Assembly: GCA_037179335.1 (NCBI GenBank)
Contig: JAKZHN010000018.1
Location: 62,001 to 126,000 of the forward strand
Reading direction: 5' to 3'
DNA from: Cyclaneusma minus
Taxonomy: Eukaryota; Ascomycota; Leotiomycetes; Marthamycetales; Marthamycetaceae
DNA: 64,000 nucleotides
The notes below the pieces were generated by a model. The model did not search any database, had not been told where the DNA came from, and worked only from the letters and a program-made list of their open reading frames with translations. Positions 11,223 to 23,100 of this stretch are shown in pieces; position 1 is the stretch's first letter, and every line of letters starts with the position of its first letter. A program made the translations under genes and the position numbers.

Positions 11223-11623
11223 GATACGAAAGCGAGCCTCGAACGAGATGTTTACTTAAGGTTGATCAGATTAGGACTCTTCTTGATCACTGAAGATATT
11301 GTAAACTCCTATACTGTTCTGAACTATTGTGTATATCATGATTCAAAAACTCATTTGATCAATAGGTTTTTCCCAATTGTTTGAAATAGCTCCACCCGGA
11401 TGGTTTAAAGCGGGATACGAAAGCGAGCCTTGAACGAGCTGTTTACTTCAGGTTGATCACATTAGGACTGTTCTTGATTACTGGATTTATTTTACATTAC
11501 TAAACTGCTCTGGATTATTGTGTATATCATAATTCAAAAATTCATTCGATTAATAGGTTTTTCCCAATTGTTTGAAATAGCTACACCCGGACGGTTTGAA
11601 GCGGGATACGAAAGCGAGCCTCA
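11223..11623. repeat. 191-bp tandem duplication in the divergent promoter
   Basis: Two adjacent direct copies (11223-11413 and 11414-11604) each start with GATACGAAAGCGAGCC and contain CAATAGGTTTTTCCCAATTG. A third partial copy starts at 11605. The three starts are exactly 191 bp apart. Copies differ by scattered substitutions, many of them transitions. They lie between the NDUFA8-type gene and NUP57. Bases about 11624-11928 are the remaining NUP57 5' flank, pyrimidine-rich toward the start codon. Confidence 0.9.
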
Positions 11624-11928
11624 CCTAGCGCTCCGCCCAGACTCCGCAAGGCTGGCGACCAAAATATTCCTTGTTGATTCTGGTTTCTGGACCTGCAACA
11701 TAATTTGACGACGCTTCCCACCTTCTCTGATACTTCCACGAGCTTGTCGCCCACCTCCACTCATTATCGGAATGCAAGCGTGATATCGACTGTACTAGCG
11801 CGCCCTTGACCGCGCACTCCCACCGACCTACAGCTCCCAGAGCTACGCGCTCCCTTCGCGACTCAACCAGTCGACCTCCTCCCTCCCCACCACTTCCCAC
11901 AACCGCGCAACTCCCCCCCACCAGCAAG

Positions 11929-13084
11929 ATGTCTCTTTTCGGTCGCCCAGCAGAGGCAAAGCCGTCCCTCTTTGCGCCGGCCAACAGCACCAGCCCATTC
12001 ACACAGTCTCAGCCCGCAGCCCAGGGCCCAGCGCCTGCTCTCAACCTCTTCAAGTCTCCGACCCAAGATAACCAGGCACAGCAGGGTGGTTTCTTGGGCG
12101 CCACCACCGCCGTTCAGCCAGGGGGAAACCCGTTCTCAAACTTACCCGGTGTCTCGTTATGGGTTCAAGCACAGCCATATGCGCGTACGTTTGCCTTGAT
12201 GCTGCATTTTCTTGCTATGGTGGCTAACCTAAACTTCAACAGGGCCGAAAACCGTACCAGAGCAGATCTCGACCATCATGGAGAAATGGGACACGGGAAA
12301 ACCAACCTGCGCTTTCCAATACTACTTCTACAACAAAGTCGACGAAGCGTCGGCCCCCTACTACCGACCGGGCCAGGACGAAGATCCAAAAGCATGGGAA
12401 GAGGCGCTGGCAAACAAGCCAGGTCCAGGTTACGTTCCTGTGCGCTGCGTCGGATTTGAGCAGATGGGCGAACGGATCAAGTTACAAGAGAGGATTCTGA
12501 TCGAGAACAACATCCGCTTGCATCAGATCAAGGGAAGCCTGGAAGCTATGCTGCTGAAGCATGATACCGACACCACTGTCAGATTGCTGGATGCAAAGAG
12601 GAAGCACACAGTCATCAAGCAGAGGTGTTTGGCGTTGGCGACCAAGGTCCAGGTGTTGAAGAACAGAGGCTACGCTATGGATGGAGATGAGGAGGATCTC
12701 AAGGCCAAGCTGCAGGAGTTGGAGAAGAGTGCTTTTGACCCGGCACTGAATGCTAGGGCTGATGAGATCTGGGCGCGCATGATGGCTATTCGGGAGAGGG
12801 CGAAGCTTCTGAAAGACGAGCTTGCCAGGAGAGGAGCAGTGGATGGGGGCGAGATGGATGAGGCTATTATCATGAGAGCGCAGAAGGTATGGCCCGTGAA
12901 CTTTCTCACATTGTCACACTCCATTGAAGCTCGGCTGCTGACTTTACCCCAGATCTTGGAAGATTACTCGATACAGCTCGGTCATCTACGGAAAGAGGTC
13001 GAGGGCATCACGGAAGATATGAAAGAGTGGGAAGAGAAGGAGGCGCCGAAAAAGAAGGCGGCCGCAAAGACGGCAGTTCGGTAA
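11929..13084 (+). CDS. NUP57: Nuclear pore protein Nup57 (Nup54 family)
   Basis: Central-channel nucleoporin of the Nsp1-Nup49-Nup57 complex. Exons are 11929-12184, 12243-12886 and 12953-13084; product 343 residues. Intron 1 has GTACGT, GCTAACC and AACAG; intron 2 has GTATGG, CTGAC and CCCAG. The N-terminal 85 residues are short, Pro/Gln/Phe-rich and nearly FG-free (LFGRP, SPFTQSQP), much reduced for an FG nucleoporin. Then come the conserved PKTVPEQISTIMEKWD and FQYYFYNKV of the Nup54 alpha/beta region and long helical coiled-coil sequence to the end (about residues 150-340). Intron 2 is 66 nt and stop-free in frame, so retention would only add 22 residues. Confidence 0.9.
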
Positions 13085-13527
13085 TGGCGGGTAGTGGTAA
13101 CGAACTGGGGTTCATAGAGTCGCGTTTCCTCCACGACCTTTCTCTCCTAAAAAGAGTAAAAGAAGGGTGTGAGAGAGTGGCTGTCGACCCTCGATTACGG
13201 CTTGTTAATGCGTTTCTTGATTGGGATCTTCTGATGCAAAGCAAGGCGCTTTAGAATACCATGTATTGTACAATGCCAATGACTGAAGCTCTTGGGCTTC
13301 CCCTGCCCGACCCAGAAGACTCCTGCAATGCTGTCCCTAGTTGATGACCCATTCGTTCGTCCCCGGAGTGAAATTCGTGTGTATGCTGTATGTAATTGGC
13401 ATATCCACCAGTCCCACCATATCTACCATCCAGCCCGCCTCTTATTATACAACCCCCCGTATCTCAGAGTACAGGCAGATCCCAATGCCTTGCGGGCAAA
13501 CTGCGTATCCGCACATCTGCGTGTGCT
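13085..13527. other. Convergent intergenic region NUP57-TOM5
   Basis: The 3' flanks of two convergent genes. No further gene, repeat or structured element was seen. Confidence 0.6.
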
Positions 13528-13808
13528 CTAGAAAAGCTTCTTCAAGGTATCGACGGCGAAAGGAGCTATATGCACCTAGGTTAGCTACCAATCTTCTCAC
13601 CGTTCAAGATCGGCTCCAATAACTCACAGAGGTAAAGCAGAAAGGAGCCAACCAGAATGCTTCGCAGGGTGGCATTGCTTTCCTCCTCGGCAGCCCTAAG
13701 CTCAGCCGGGGAGAGAGCTGGTGGTGCTAGATAGAAGAGCTCAGTTTCTAGTCCTTTGATTCAAGAAGGATGACGCGAGCTGGGAATCGACTTACGTCCG
13801 CCAAACAT
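13528..13808 (-). CDS. TOM5: Mitochondrial import receptor subunit Tom5
   Basis: Small tail-anchored subunit of the TOM complex in the outer mitochondrial membrane. Three tiny exons: 13796-13808 (13 nt), 13628-13726 and 13528-13565. Introns are 69 nt (GTAAGT/TCTAG) and 62 nt (GTGAGT, GCTAACC, TATAG). They splice to 49 residues, the usual fungal Tom5 size. The protein begins MFGGPPPALSPAELRAAEEE, has one hydrophobic segment (about residues 30-42, ILVGSFLLYLSPF) and ends LKKLF. The MFGG start, the acidic amphipathic N terminus and the SPF motif in the membrane segment are typical. Divergent from IWS1 (647 bp between starts). Confidence 0.92.
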
Positions 13809-14455
13809 GGTGAAATTTGTAGCTGTGATTCTGTGGTATCGAGGGGGGAGAATTCGTGAGGATTGCGTGAAGATGACTCGATGTGGTTGCGTAGGAGAGA
13901 TTGTTGCCTGCTGGGGACGACCGATGATGATAGAAGGCTGAAATTTTGGATTCAATCGCTCCGTCGGGAATCAATTTCCGGACACCACCAAATCTCTCGA
14001 TGGACACCCCCTGACTTGATACTCGATGTTTGAATGGAGGCTCAAAGATCACAGACTCACCAAACTTAGTATTTTACTGGTCCAAACAATTGTTGAAAAT
14101 TCTGAATAATGAACAAGCAACCAGAGGAAATTCACATCAATTACATGAAGCTATAATATAATGAGATTCATAATGATATCCGTGGAAAGACATGCCTGGT
14201 GTTGTGCCGGAGAGTGCCGTCCAGCGGACGTCAGCCTCGTGGCCCAAGCGTGAGGCTGCGAAGCTTGGGAATTAGCCACACGACAGCGGCGCGTCTCTCT
14301 TTATCTGCTTCCCAACATCTTCGTTCGACGACCACCGCCAAACATCGATGCGCCATAGCAACCAGTAGCAAGCTGAGTGCCGTCCTTGCTACAAAACCAC
14401 CGTTACTTACCATCTGTGCGACTCCTCTGCGGCCGGTCTGAACCGAATCTTCACC
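13809..14455. other. Divergent promoter region TOM5-IWS1
   Basis: Shared 5' flank of TOM5 and IWS1. A/T-rich around 14080-14180. No repeat or extra gene was recognised. Confidence 0.6.
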
Positions 14456-15809
14456 ATGTCTGACTCCGACTCTCCCCTGCCGGGCGCTGGCACCAACGCC
14501 GGCGTGAACGACCAACTCGAGCCCAACGATTCCCCTGCGCCCATTGGCAATAATGATATGGACATGGATCTCTCCGAGAATGAAGACAACGAGTCCGATC
14601 TGTCGGAAGTCGACGAGGCCGAGTTTGCTGACTTCGACCCCACCACCGTCGCCCTCGATGACAGACCAGCCGCTATCATTGACGAAAACATTGCTAAATC
14701 TTTGAAGGCGGTCAGGAAGACGACTTCGGGCGAGAAGAAGCCGAAGCCAGCCAAGAGGGAGAAGAAGAAGAAGACGAGGCGCAACAGCAATGAAGGTGTT
14801 GAGGCCGCCAACGAGATCGAGGGAAAGCGCAGAACCAAGGGCCCCCGCGCTGAGGGTGGAGAGAGTCAGCAGAAGACCAAGACGAAAGCACCACCGGTTC
14901 CGCTTACAGAAGAAGACCAGAAGGAGTTCGAGTTGGATGCTATCATCAATGCTGCTACCAAAGGCAGCAAGCGACGCAAGAAGCAGGACGACATTGATCT
15001 TGAGCAAGCTTTCGATGAAGAGATTGCTGCTCTCAAGATCCGCATGGAGCAGGCTTGCGAGGCAGACAACACGGCCCGTGAGCGGGGCGAGCCAGCTATC
15101 CACAAACTCAAGATGCTTCCCGAGGTCGTCTCTCTGCTGAACCGCAACACTGTTCAGGATTCAATCGTCGACCCCGATACCAACTTCCTCCAGGCCGTCA
15201 AGTTCTTCCTCGAGCCTCTCAGCGATGGAAGTCTGCCAGCCTACAACATCCAGCGAGATCTCTTCAATGCGCTTGCCAGACTTCCGATTGAGAAGGAAGC
15301 TCTCCTCAGCAGTGGCATTGGCAAAGTCGTGCTGTACTACACCAAGACCAAGCGCCCCGAGATTGGTATCAAGCGCATCGCCGAACGTCTGCTTGGAGAG
15401 TGGAGCCGACCAATCTTGAAGCGTAGCGATGACTACAAGAAGCGCAAGATTGAGCAGGTGGACTACGATCCGAAGTACGTCTTCTCTCCCCCAAACCACT
15501 TCTTCTCTATGTCTGTGATTGTGCTAACCATTTCCCTGCTCTAGTGCCCTTGTCCATCGACCCCTCGCCGAAGTTGCTCCAGGTGCACCAGCTGGTCCGA
15601 ACAAGAGACAGCTCGAACGTATCAAAGCACTTGCCGCACCCGTCACCAGCAACCGAGCTCGCATCGAGACCCCCAACAACAACTTCACCGTTGCGCCCAG
15701 AACCAACCACGACCCCAACCGCCAGATTGATCCCAACATGAGACCTATTGGCGCAGGTGGAGACCGGGCGTTCTTGAGGATGACGCAGAAGAACAAGAAG
15801 AGGGGATGA
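14456..15809 (+). CDS. IWS1: Transcription elongation factor Iws1/Spn1
   Basis: Iws1 (Spn1) works with Spt6 and RNA polymerase II in elongation, histone handling and mRNA export. Exons are 14456-15474 and 15545-15809; intron 70 nt with GTACGT, GCTAACC and CTCTAG; 427 residues. The N-terminal ~190 residues are disordered, first acidic (DMDMDLSENEDNESDL) and then Lys-rich. The conserved TFIIS N-terminal-like domain covers about residues 230-325, including FLQAVKFFLEPL, LPAYNIQRDLFNALARLPI and a region ending LLGEWSRPIL. The C terminus ends with NMRPIGAGGDRAFLRMTQK. The start is the first ATG of the frame. Confidence 0.95.
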
Positions 15810-17063
15810 TTCAATCGGTCGTGGACGGGATGATTGCTTGCATTGGGACGGATGATATTGTATTCTAGGGCATAAAGGTCTCGGCGCTTTTATCGATTTC
15901 TGCTATGGCAAGGTTAAAAGGGGAACTGGTCGGGTCAACATCAGGTTGAGCCAACTCGAGGTCGTGCGCCTCCTCTTTAGCCAGGCACAGAGACGGCATT
16001 CGTCTTGCGACAGCATAGCGTTGATAGATCGAATAGCAGCATTGCGAAGGCGGTCTCCATTCCTGTGGGACTGTGTCGCGTGGCCATTGTTTTGCTGACC
16101 ACATACTTCAGGTTGTGGTAGCATACGTAAACATGGTTCATAATCGCAACGAATAAGTACTTAGTAGAAGTCCCATGGAGCTCTTCATGTCGATTCGCCT
16201 TCATGCATCATCCATGCGACAGCTACGTATCAATTGACTTTCCCGCGACACTCTCGTTGGATTTCGAGAAAGCGTCCTAACAAGTTGTATTATTCCCATT
16301 CAGTTTCCGGAGATCCCGATAGTTATCTGTCTAACCATCTGAATTCTGAAAATTATTCGCGGTTTTCTTCAGATTAATATATTATATATTTACTGTACTT
16401 CAGATACTCGGCGGCTGCTGCACCACTTTACCCCTGTCGCCATCCCCAGATCGACGCGAACTTGGCGGTGGAGACGAGGGTAATGTACCTCAATTATGTT
16501 CTATCGTCATTTTGAAAGGATGCTCCTAAAATCGAGATCGCATCAGCTTCTGTCCTTTGTACAGTTTTCACAAGGATTTGTATTGTCAGTCATTTAATTT
16601 CACGAACTTCTTTTTTCCGCAAGTTGGTGGCCAATCGCCGTGCTGGTGAGTTGTCAATCGTCTCTGGCGCGCCCGATTTCCAGCAAGGATCCCACGCCAC
16701 CTCACCGTCACATCTCCGGTCCAATCCACTCTCGCGCTTAGGCCTGTGGACGAACCCAGCCATTCTGTTTTTCCGATTATTGCGAACCACCGGTTCACCA
16801 GAAGAGCCCACGCTGTCGACGGCCTACCGAGCCGCTCCACGTCAATCCCTTGAGGTTACCTTAAACCACTAGCCACTGGCAGCCGACCCGGTTCCACGCT
16901 TCGTCGTTCTTTGCCCCCGGGTCGCAAGTTCAACCTCACCAGACGTCAACAAACATCTCTGCTTTCCAGCTCCGCGCGACATCAATACTTGTGCCCCAGT
17001 GCTTCACGACTCGCCGCCCTTCTCCCAAAACATAAATTCTGACCTCCCCAGATTGCTCGTTGC
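15810..17063. other. Intergenic region upstream of the giant gene
   Basis: No gene recognised. It contains an A/T-rich tract (16375-16395, TTAATATATTATATATTTAC) and pyrimidine-rich sequence nearer the giant gene. Short open frames on both strands here look like chance. Confidence 0.5.
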
Positions 17064-17115
17064 ATGTGAACCTCCGATGCGCCAACCTCGCCCTTGAATG
17101 CCCTCGCCTTCATAA
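17064..17115 (+). promoter_or_regulatory. Chain of three short uORFs abutting the giant gene start
   Basis: ATG-TGA (17064-17069) is a start-stop pair. ATG at 17077 opens six codons ending with TGA at 17095-17097. The next base begins a third ATG (17098) whose TAA (17113-17115) overlaps the A of the main ATG (TAATG). The main start has A at -3 and G at +4, a strong context; the third uORF start has T at -3. Whether the transcript includes all three is unknown. Confidence 0.5.
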
Positions 17116-20100
17116 TGGCTTCCGAGCGTCGCTCCTCGCACCGCGCCCCCAGTCCCGAGCCCACTGCTTCGTATCGCCCCAGAACCGACAAGGGCAAAGA
17201 GAAAGAGTCTTCTCGAAGCTATGATAGGGAGCGTACTGTCATTGTGGAGAGGGTAGACTCGAGGGATCGAGGTGATAGGACTTTGGTGGTCGCTGACCCG
17301 GAAGACTACGTGCTGCCGCAAGAGAGCGCTAGCAATTTGCGCGGCCCGACGCATGGGAACGATGCGGGTTATGGATATGGAGTGAGGTATGGTGGGAATG
17401 GCGCTGCCGGTGCTTATGGATATCAGGGTGCGGGTGGATATGGACCGCCGGGTGGAAGTGGATTTGGCATTCCAGGCCCGAGTGGATATGGACAGCCAAG
17501 TGGAAGTACGTCTGGAAACCCAGGCCCGGACGCGAATGCATTCGGACAGCGGCCACCACCCCCTTCGCAGCAGGAATTTTACGAGAGGACCTATGAATAC
17601 GAATACAGCTCCAGCAGCAGCTCTAGCTATCTGGACATATCCCGGCAATTCCCGGTTCAGAAGAAGAAGGGTGTGATAGCTACATTTTTCACCGCTCCAT
17701 CTGAACACAAGCTGGACAAACAGCGCGTGAGGAGACGCCGGAGTAGCAATCGCTTGCTCAAGATGAATACCTCTTCCAGTAGCTCGATTAATACCGACTT
17801 GGCCTATGGAACTGGATTCATCAAGGTACACAAGAGAAAAGAGAGGGGTGTGAGGACGAGGAGAGGTAAGGAGAGGGATCGCTATTCTACGAGACACTCT
17901 GAGCGGTACTCGGAGAGGACCTCTGAAAGATACAGTGACAGAGAGAGGTTCAGTGATCGGGGAAGCATCAGTGATCGACAGAGGCCCAGTGATCGCGAGA
18001 GGTTTAGCGACCGAGAGAGGCCTAGTGATTTTGAGAGGCCTAGTGACCGGGAGAGTACCAAGGAGAAGTCCAAGAAAAGCCATCTGGGTACGGACGCCGC
18101 GATCCTAGCCACCGGCGCTGGCCTAGCAGCATTGGCACGAAAGCAGAACAAAATGGATCTCAGAGAAGCCCGCAGAACAGAGTCGTTCAAGGGCCGAGAG
18201 TCTGCTGGTTTCGCTGGTGCGCTGGGTGGCCCAGGACTGCTTGGTCCCGAAAGAGCCGGTCGAGGCATTCCGAACTCGAAAATATCTTATGGCTCAGATA
18301 CAGTCGATGAAGATGGCTGGGAGTCTGCCTCAGATGCGGGTTCGGAACAAAGCATTGACACTGCTCTTGCTTTTGGAGCTGGCGCATCTCAACTGGGCGT
18401 AGGTCAAGGTGGCACATCTCAACTGGGGCTGGGTCGCAGGAAGCCGACAGGATCGTTCTGGGGCTTTGGCCGGAGGAAGCGGAAAGAGACTGTTGTCGAT
18501 CCTCGCCTTTTCGGTCCGTGCAATTCTCTACACGGTATTGTTGACGAGCCTGTTGGTTTTGATGATACTGCTTCGGATTTGAGTGGTCGTTACTATGATC
18601 GCCCAGAGTTTCGACAAAGTGACAGCTACTCCAGTCCTGATCTGCGACGCGAAGATGGCCGACAGCTTCGACGGAATGACAGCTTTCCCAGTCCTGAGCT
18701 CCGACGCGAAGATAGCCGCCAGGAAACAAGCGCGGGAGGATCTCGCACAGGATCGATGCAGCTGGTTTATCCAATTCCCACCAGTGATCCTAGTAGATTT
18801 GATGTTGGCCGTGGCTCTGTTGTTTCCGCCCAACATGACCCCTATATGTCTTCAAGGCCTGCTCCTGTCCCGCTTCAGCAACCTCAGCCAATTACTCCCG
18901 TTTCTCAAAGTGTTTACGAACCTATCTACACGACGCGCCCAGAAAACGATGCCCCACCGCAATTGCAAAGGTCCAACGATGTTCTCCCGCAAAGGTCTTC
19001 CCCCTCATCCAATAAGAAATCCATTGCAGGCGCAGCTCTCGCTGGTATTGCGGGCGGAACTTTGATAGGGGCAATCACTTCTGACCACCGTGATGACCGC
19101 TCAGATAGGGATAAGCGCCGCGAGGAGATCGATTATCGTCGTCATGAGCTTGATAACGAGCTTGCGGCCATTGAGCGCGGCAAAGATCCGATGGCAATTG
19201 TCCGCTCCGACCAAGATAAGCTGCGCGAGGACTTGAAAAGCGAGCGCAGTAGCAAACTCCCCGATGATACCCGTGGCGAGGTTACTGAGGCCCCAAGCAG
19301 TCGACGTGACAGTGAAGCCCCAAGTAGCCGCCGTGACAGTGAAGCCACGAACGGTCGACGTGACAAGCGTGATGAGACTCGCGAGGAACGTCGGGCACGC
19401 AGAGATCGGGAGAAGCGCGAAAGGGGCGAAGAAACTCGTGAAGAACGACGAGCTCGAAAAGAAAGGGAAAAGGAGCGTGAGACACGAAGAGAACTTGACA
19501 AGCAAAGCCTCGCAGACAACGATCAGGAAGAAAGCCGCGACCAGCGCCGAGAACGACGTCGAGAAGAAAGACGTGCGGCTGAGCGAGGTGATGATAGGAT
19601 CAGTCCTAAAAGCCAGACTACAACCGACCCCCTAGCCAAGTCTGTTGAGTCTATTGACCCTTTCCAGTACCAAGTGCTGAATGACGATTTTGCTACACCA
19701 GATGTTGGCGGGACAGAATACAAGTTGACACGTAACTTGGTCGACAAGAATGACGATACTCCTACTGTTGTCACCGTTGCCAGATCTCCTGATTTTGCCA
19801 AGACCCGAGATCGCAGCTCCTCTGTTAAGAAGGATGACTATGACGAGAAATACAGGAGAGAGCGTGATGATGAGACTAATCGGGAGCTTGGCCATGTCTA
19901 CGATGAAACAAAGCATTCAACAGCACCTATCGCAGCGGGGGCCATAGGTGTCGCTGCAGCTATGATCGCAGCTGAAGGCTACCGCGAGTCTAGGTCTGCA
20001 AAGCGCAGGGATGAGCGTCGCAGCGAGTATGGCGATAGCACAGTTTCGAAGCGGGATCGTGATGATGGCTCGGTCAGAGACGTTCTTTCCAAAGAACAAG

Positions 20101-23100
20101 CCAACTACTATGATCAAGCTTCGCAAGCAGAGCGGGATCGAATTCAGGAAGAGGCTGACCGCATCTACCGCGAGACTGTGATGGCTCGAAAGATTGCTTC
20201 TAAGGTCATGCGTGATCGATCAGCATCTCCTGAAGCGTCCATCGTAGACAAGTACGCCGCAGATACAGAGGGTCCGATTGTACGGATCGTGACTCCTCCT
20301 GGAATGGACGATCGCAAGAAGGAGGGTCCTTACGATGCCCCGAATGCTGATATCCGGCCAGACCATGAAATGACGCCTCGTGAATTCCAAATCTTCAGGG
20401 AAAACGTGACGACGCCCATTGTTGATCGAAAGACTAGGACTCGTGCCGTCAGCAATCCTAAGAAGCCTTCTGAGATTATCCCGTTTCCTGACAAGCGACC
20501 ACTGTTGACACTGGTTCGGCCAACGCCAACTCCATCACCAGCACCAGAGGATATGTATGCTCGCTCAGAGCCTGCTACTAGGTCTGCTCCGGTAGAACCT
20601 GTTCAGACATCTCGAGGTACTTCTGATGTGGTAATCAGCTATCGGGAAGTTGTGCAGACCCCGGCCACTCCTTCCAGTGCCAAGAGCGTTTCCTGGGGCA
20701 AAGATGAGACGAACTTCTACGAGGTTCAGAGCCCGCATGATCACAACGAGATCTCTGAGGATGACCGTGCCATCTCCGAGGACGATCGCGAACACGAGAG
20801 TTCACGGAGTCGGGAAACAGGTATGATTCGTCAACAAGACCTTGATCTTGAACGAGAACGCGATCTACCCCAGATGCAACTTGAATATCAAGTGGGCCGT
20901 GACCATGACCGACCGGAGCCCAAAGTCGCAAAAGACCGTAAGCCAGGAAAGGTCAGCGGCTGGGGTGCCATTGCTGCTGCCGTTGGAGTAGGCGGTACGG
21001 CGGCCGCGGCGGCTTCAGAGGCTAGTAATGGAAGCAAATCTAGCAGCAGGAAAGATTCTCCGGCACGGGAGCCTTATGAGTATCGTGGAGGCGTGGTGGA
21101 GCCAAAATCTTCGTCGTCATCTGGAAATCGCCGAAGTCCACCCCCCAGTGATACATCGGGAACGGAAAGGCGAAGAAGTCCTCCATCAAACTCTAGGGGT
21201 CCTCCTCAGAGTGATATGTATGATTTCCCTTCTCCTCCTGTAAACCGCCGAAGTCCACCCTCCAACGATATGGCACGAAGCGAAAGACGTCGAAGTCCGC
21301 CATCGAGCGCACGGGATGCTCGAAGTGATGCACGTGATTTCACCCCGGCGAGTGGTCCAGTGCCGTCAGATACCGAAACTCCCGCTCCTCATATCCCAGG
21401 TGCATTTGATGACGACATCGACTTTGCTGCTACTCTTGCCGCTGGTCTCGAAGATACTGGATTTGACCCGAACATTGTGATCGAAGACCCCACTTACCGA
21501 AGGCGGTCTTCTCCACCTGGTTCTGAAAAGACAGGAAGCTTCTATCAGAAGCCCTTTGCCGAAACTGTGTCTGATCTCACGACGTTCGCGGTCGATTCTC
21601 CTGGGCATGAAGGAGCACCACCTGTTCAAGGATTCGTTGAAGGAGAAGTTCCGGATACGCCTCGAGAGGAGCGCGATATGCCTGCGATGAACGATGGTGA
21701 ATTCACCGAGAAACTGAGCAAAAAGGAGCAGCGGAAGCGTGAGAAAGAGGCCAAGCGCCAAAACAGTGAGACTCGCGCCTTTGACATAACTCCTGAAGAT
21801 GCTTCTTCCTCTAAGCGCGATATCGAAGAGCCTGTTGATACCTCCAAGCTTAGCAAGAAAGAGCTGAAGAAGCTTGAAAAAGAAGCCAAACGGCGAAGCA
21901 TCCCGGTAGAGGACGTTGCTCCGCCACTAGAGCAGGAAACTCCCGTTGAGACTCCTGTCGTCACTGGCGCTTTTGTCGAAGAGCCTGAGACCTATTTTGA
22001 GACTCCCAAGAAGTCGAAGAAGAAGTCGAAGAAGGGCTCCTCTACTCATGATGATGCTCCTTTGGACTCGCCTCGGACTTTGAACTCACCACGCGAGGAG
22101 CGGGAGGAAAGAAGGATTTCAGTGCCCATTGATGCTTACGACGATCTGACATCGAAGACGAAGTCGAAGAAGAGCGCTTCTACTTATGATGACGCTCCCC
22201 TGGACTCTCCGCGAGCGGAGCGGGATGAACGGAGGATTTCCGTACCCATTGATGCTTACGATGATCTGACAAATGGCAAAGGTGCTACCGAAGCAGCCAA
22301 CGACGAGTGGGACGTACCAAAGAAGAAGAAATCCAAACGGGAAACTGACCGCTATGGTTCTCCTCAACGTTCCTACTCTGCTTCCGCACCCTCTTCTGAT
22401 CTTTCTTCGAACAAGAAATCAAAAGACAAGGCGAAGCGAAGGAGCTTGCAGTGGGATGAGGTCGACCCTGCTGATATCGGGTTACCCCGAAGCACCATAT
22501 CGGAGGTTGGGGGTGGTAATGAGTCCGAGGAGTCTCGCCGCCATGAGGAGTCCCGTCGCAGATCAAAGAGCTCGTCATCGAAGAGAGCAGGCAGCACTTA
22601 TGTCACTCGTGATAGTCAAGGAGATTCCATTGGTGATCTTAATGACTACGAGAAGTCTCGCCACAGGTCAAAGAGTTCATCATCATCGAAGAGAGCGAGT
22701 AGCACTTACGATACTCGTGACAGGGATGTAGATTCCGTGATTTCTGCTGACGCTGGTAGGTACGACGATGAGGAACGGCGGAGACACAAACGGCGCTCGA
22801 AGAGCTTGAATCGAGATGACGACGCAAGGTCCATTACATCTGCGCCCTCTGTGTACGACGATGATGGCAAGAAAAAGAAAGAGAAGAAAGGGGGTTTCTT
22901 TGGTGCATTATTCGGTTCGAAAAGTGACGACATGAACAAGAAGCAAGACGAGAGTCCCAAATCTACGAGTCCCAAATCTACACGTGACGATTTCGAAGAG
23001 CCAAAGAAGAAGAGCAAGAAGTCTAGTCGGAGCTCCATCGGTGATCCATCCGAACTATACAGTGGCATCGGGTCACAATCTGTCGGTGATTTAGTGCACG

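Noticed and set aside
16586..16872. Overlapping frames on both strands upstream of the giant gene
   Set aside because: Both strands are equally open in a G/C-balanced stretch; nothing favours either as coding.
17094..17114. Start of the giant protein at an upstream in-frame TTG
   Set aside because: The first in-frame ATG (17115) has a strong context and gives a plausible N terminus; a TTG start would need special evidence.
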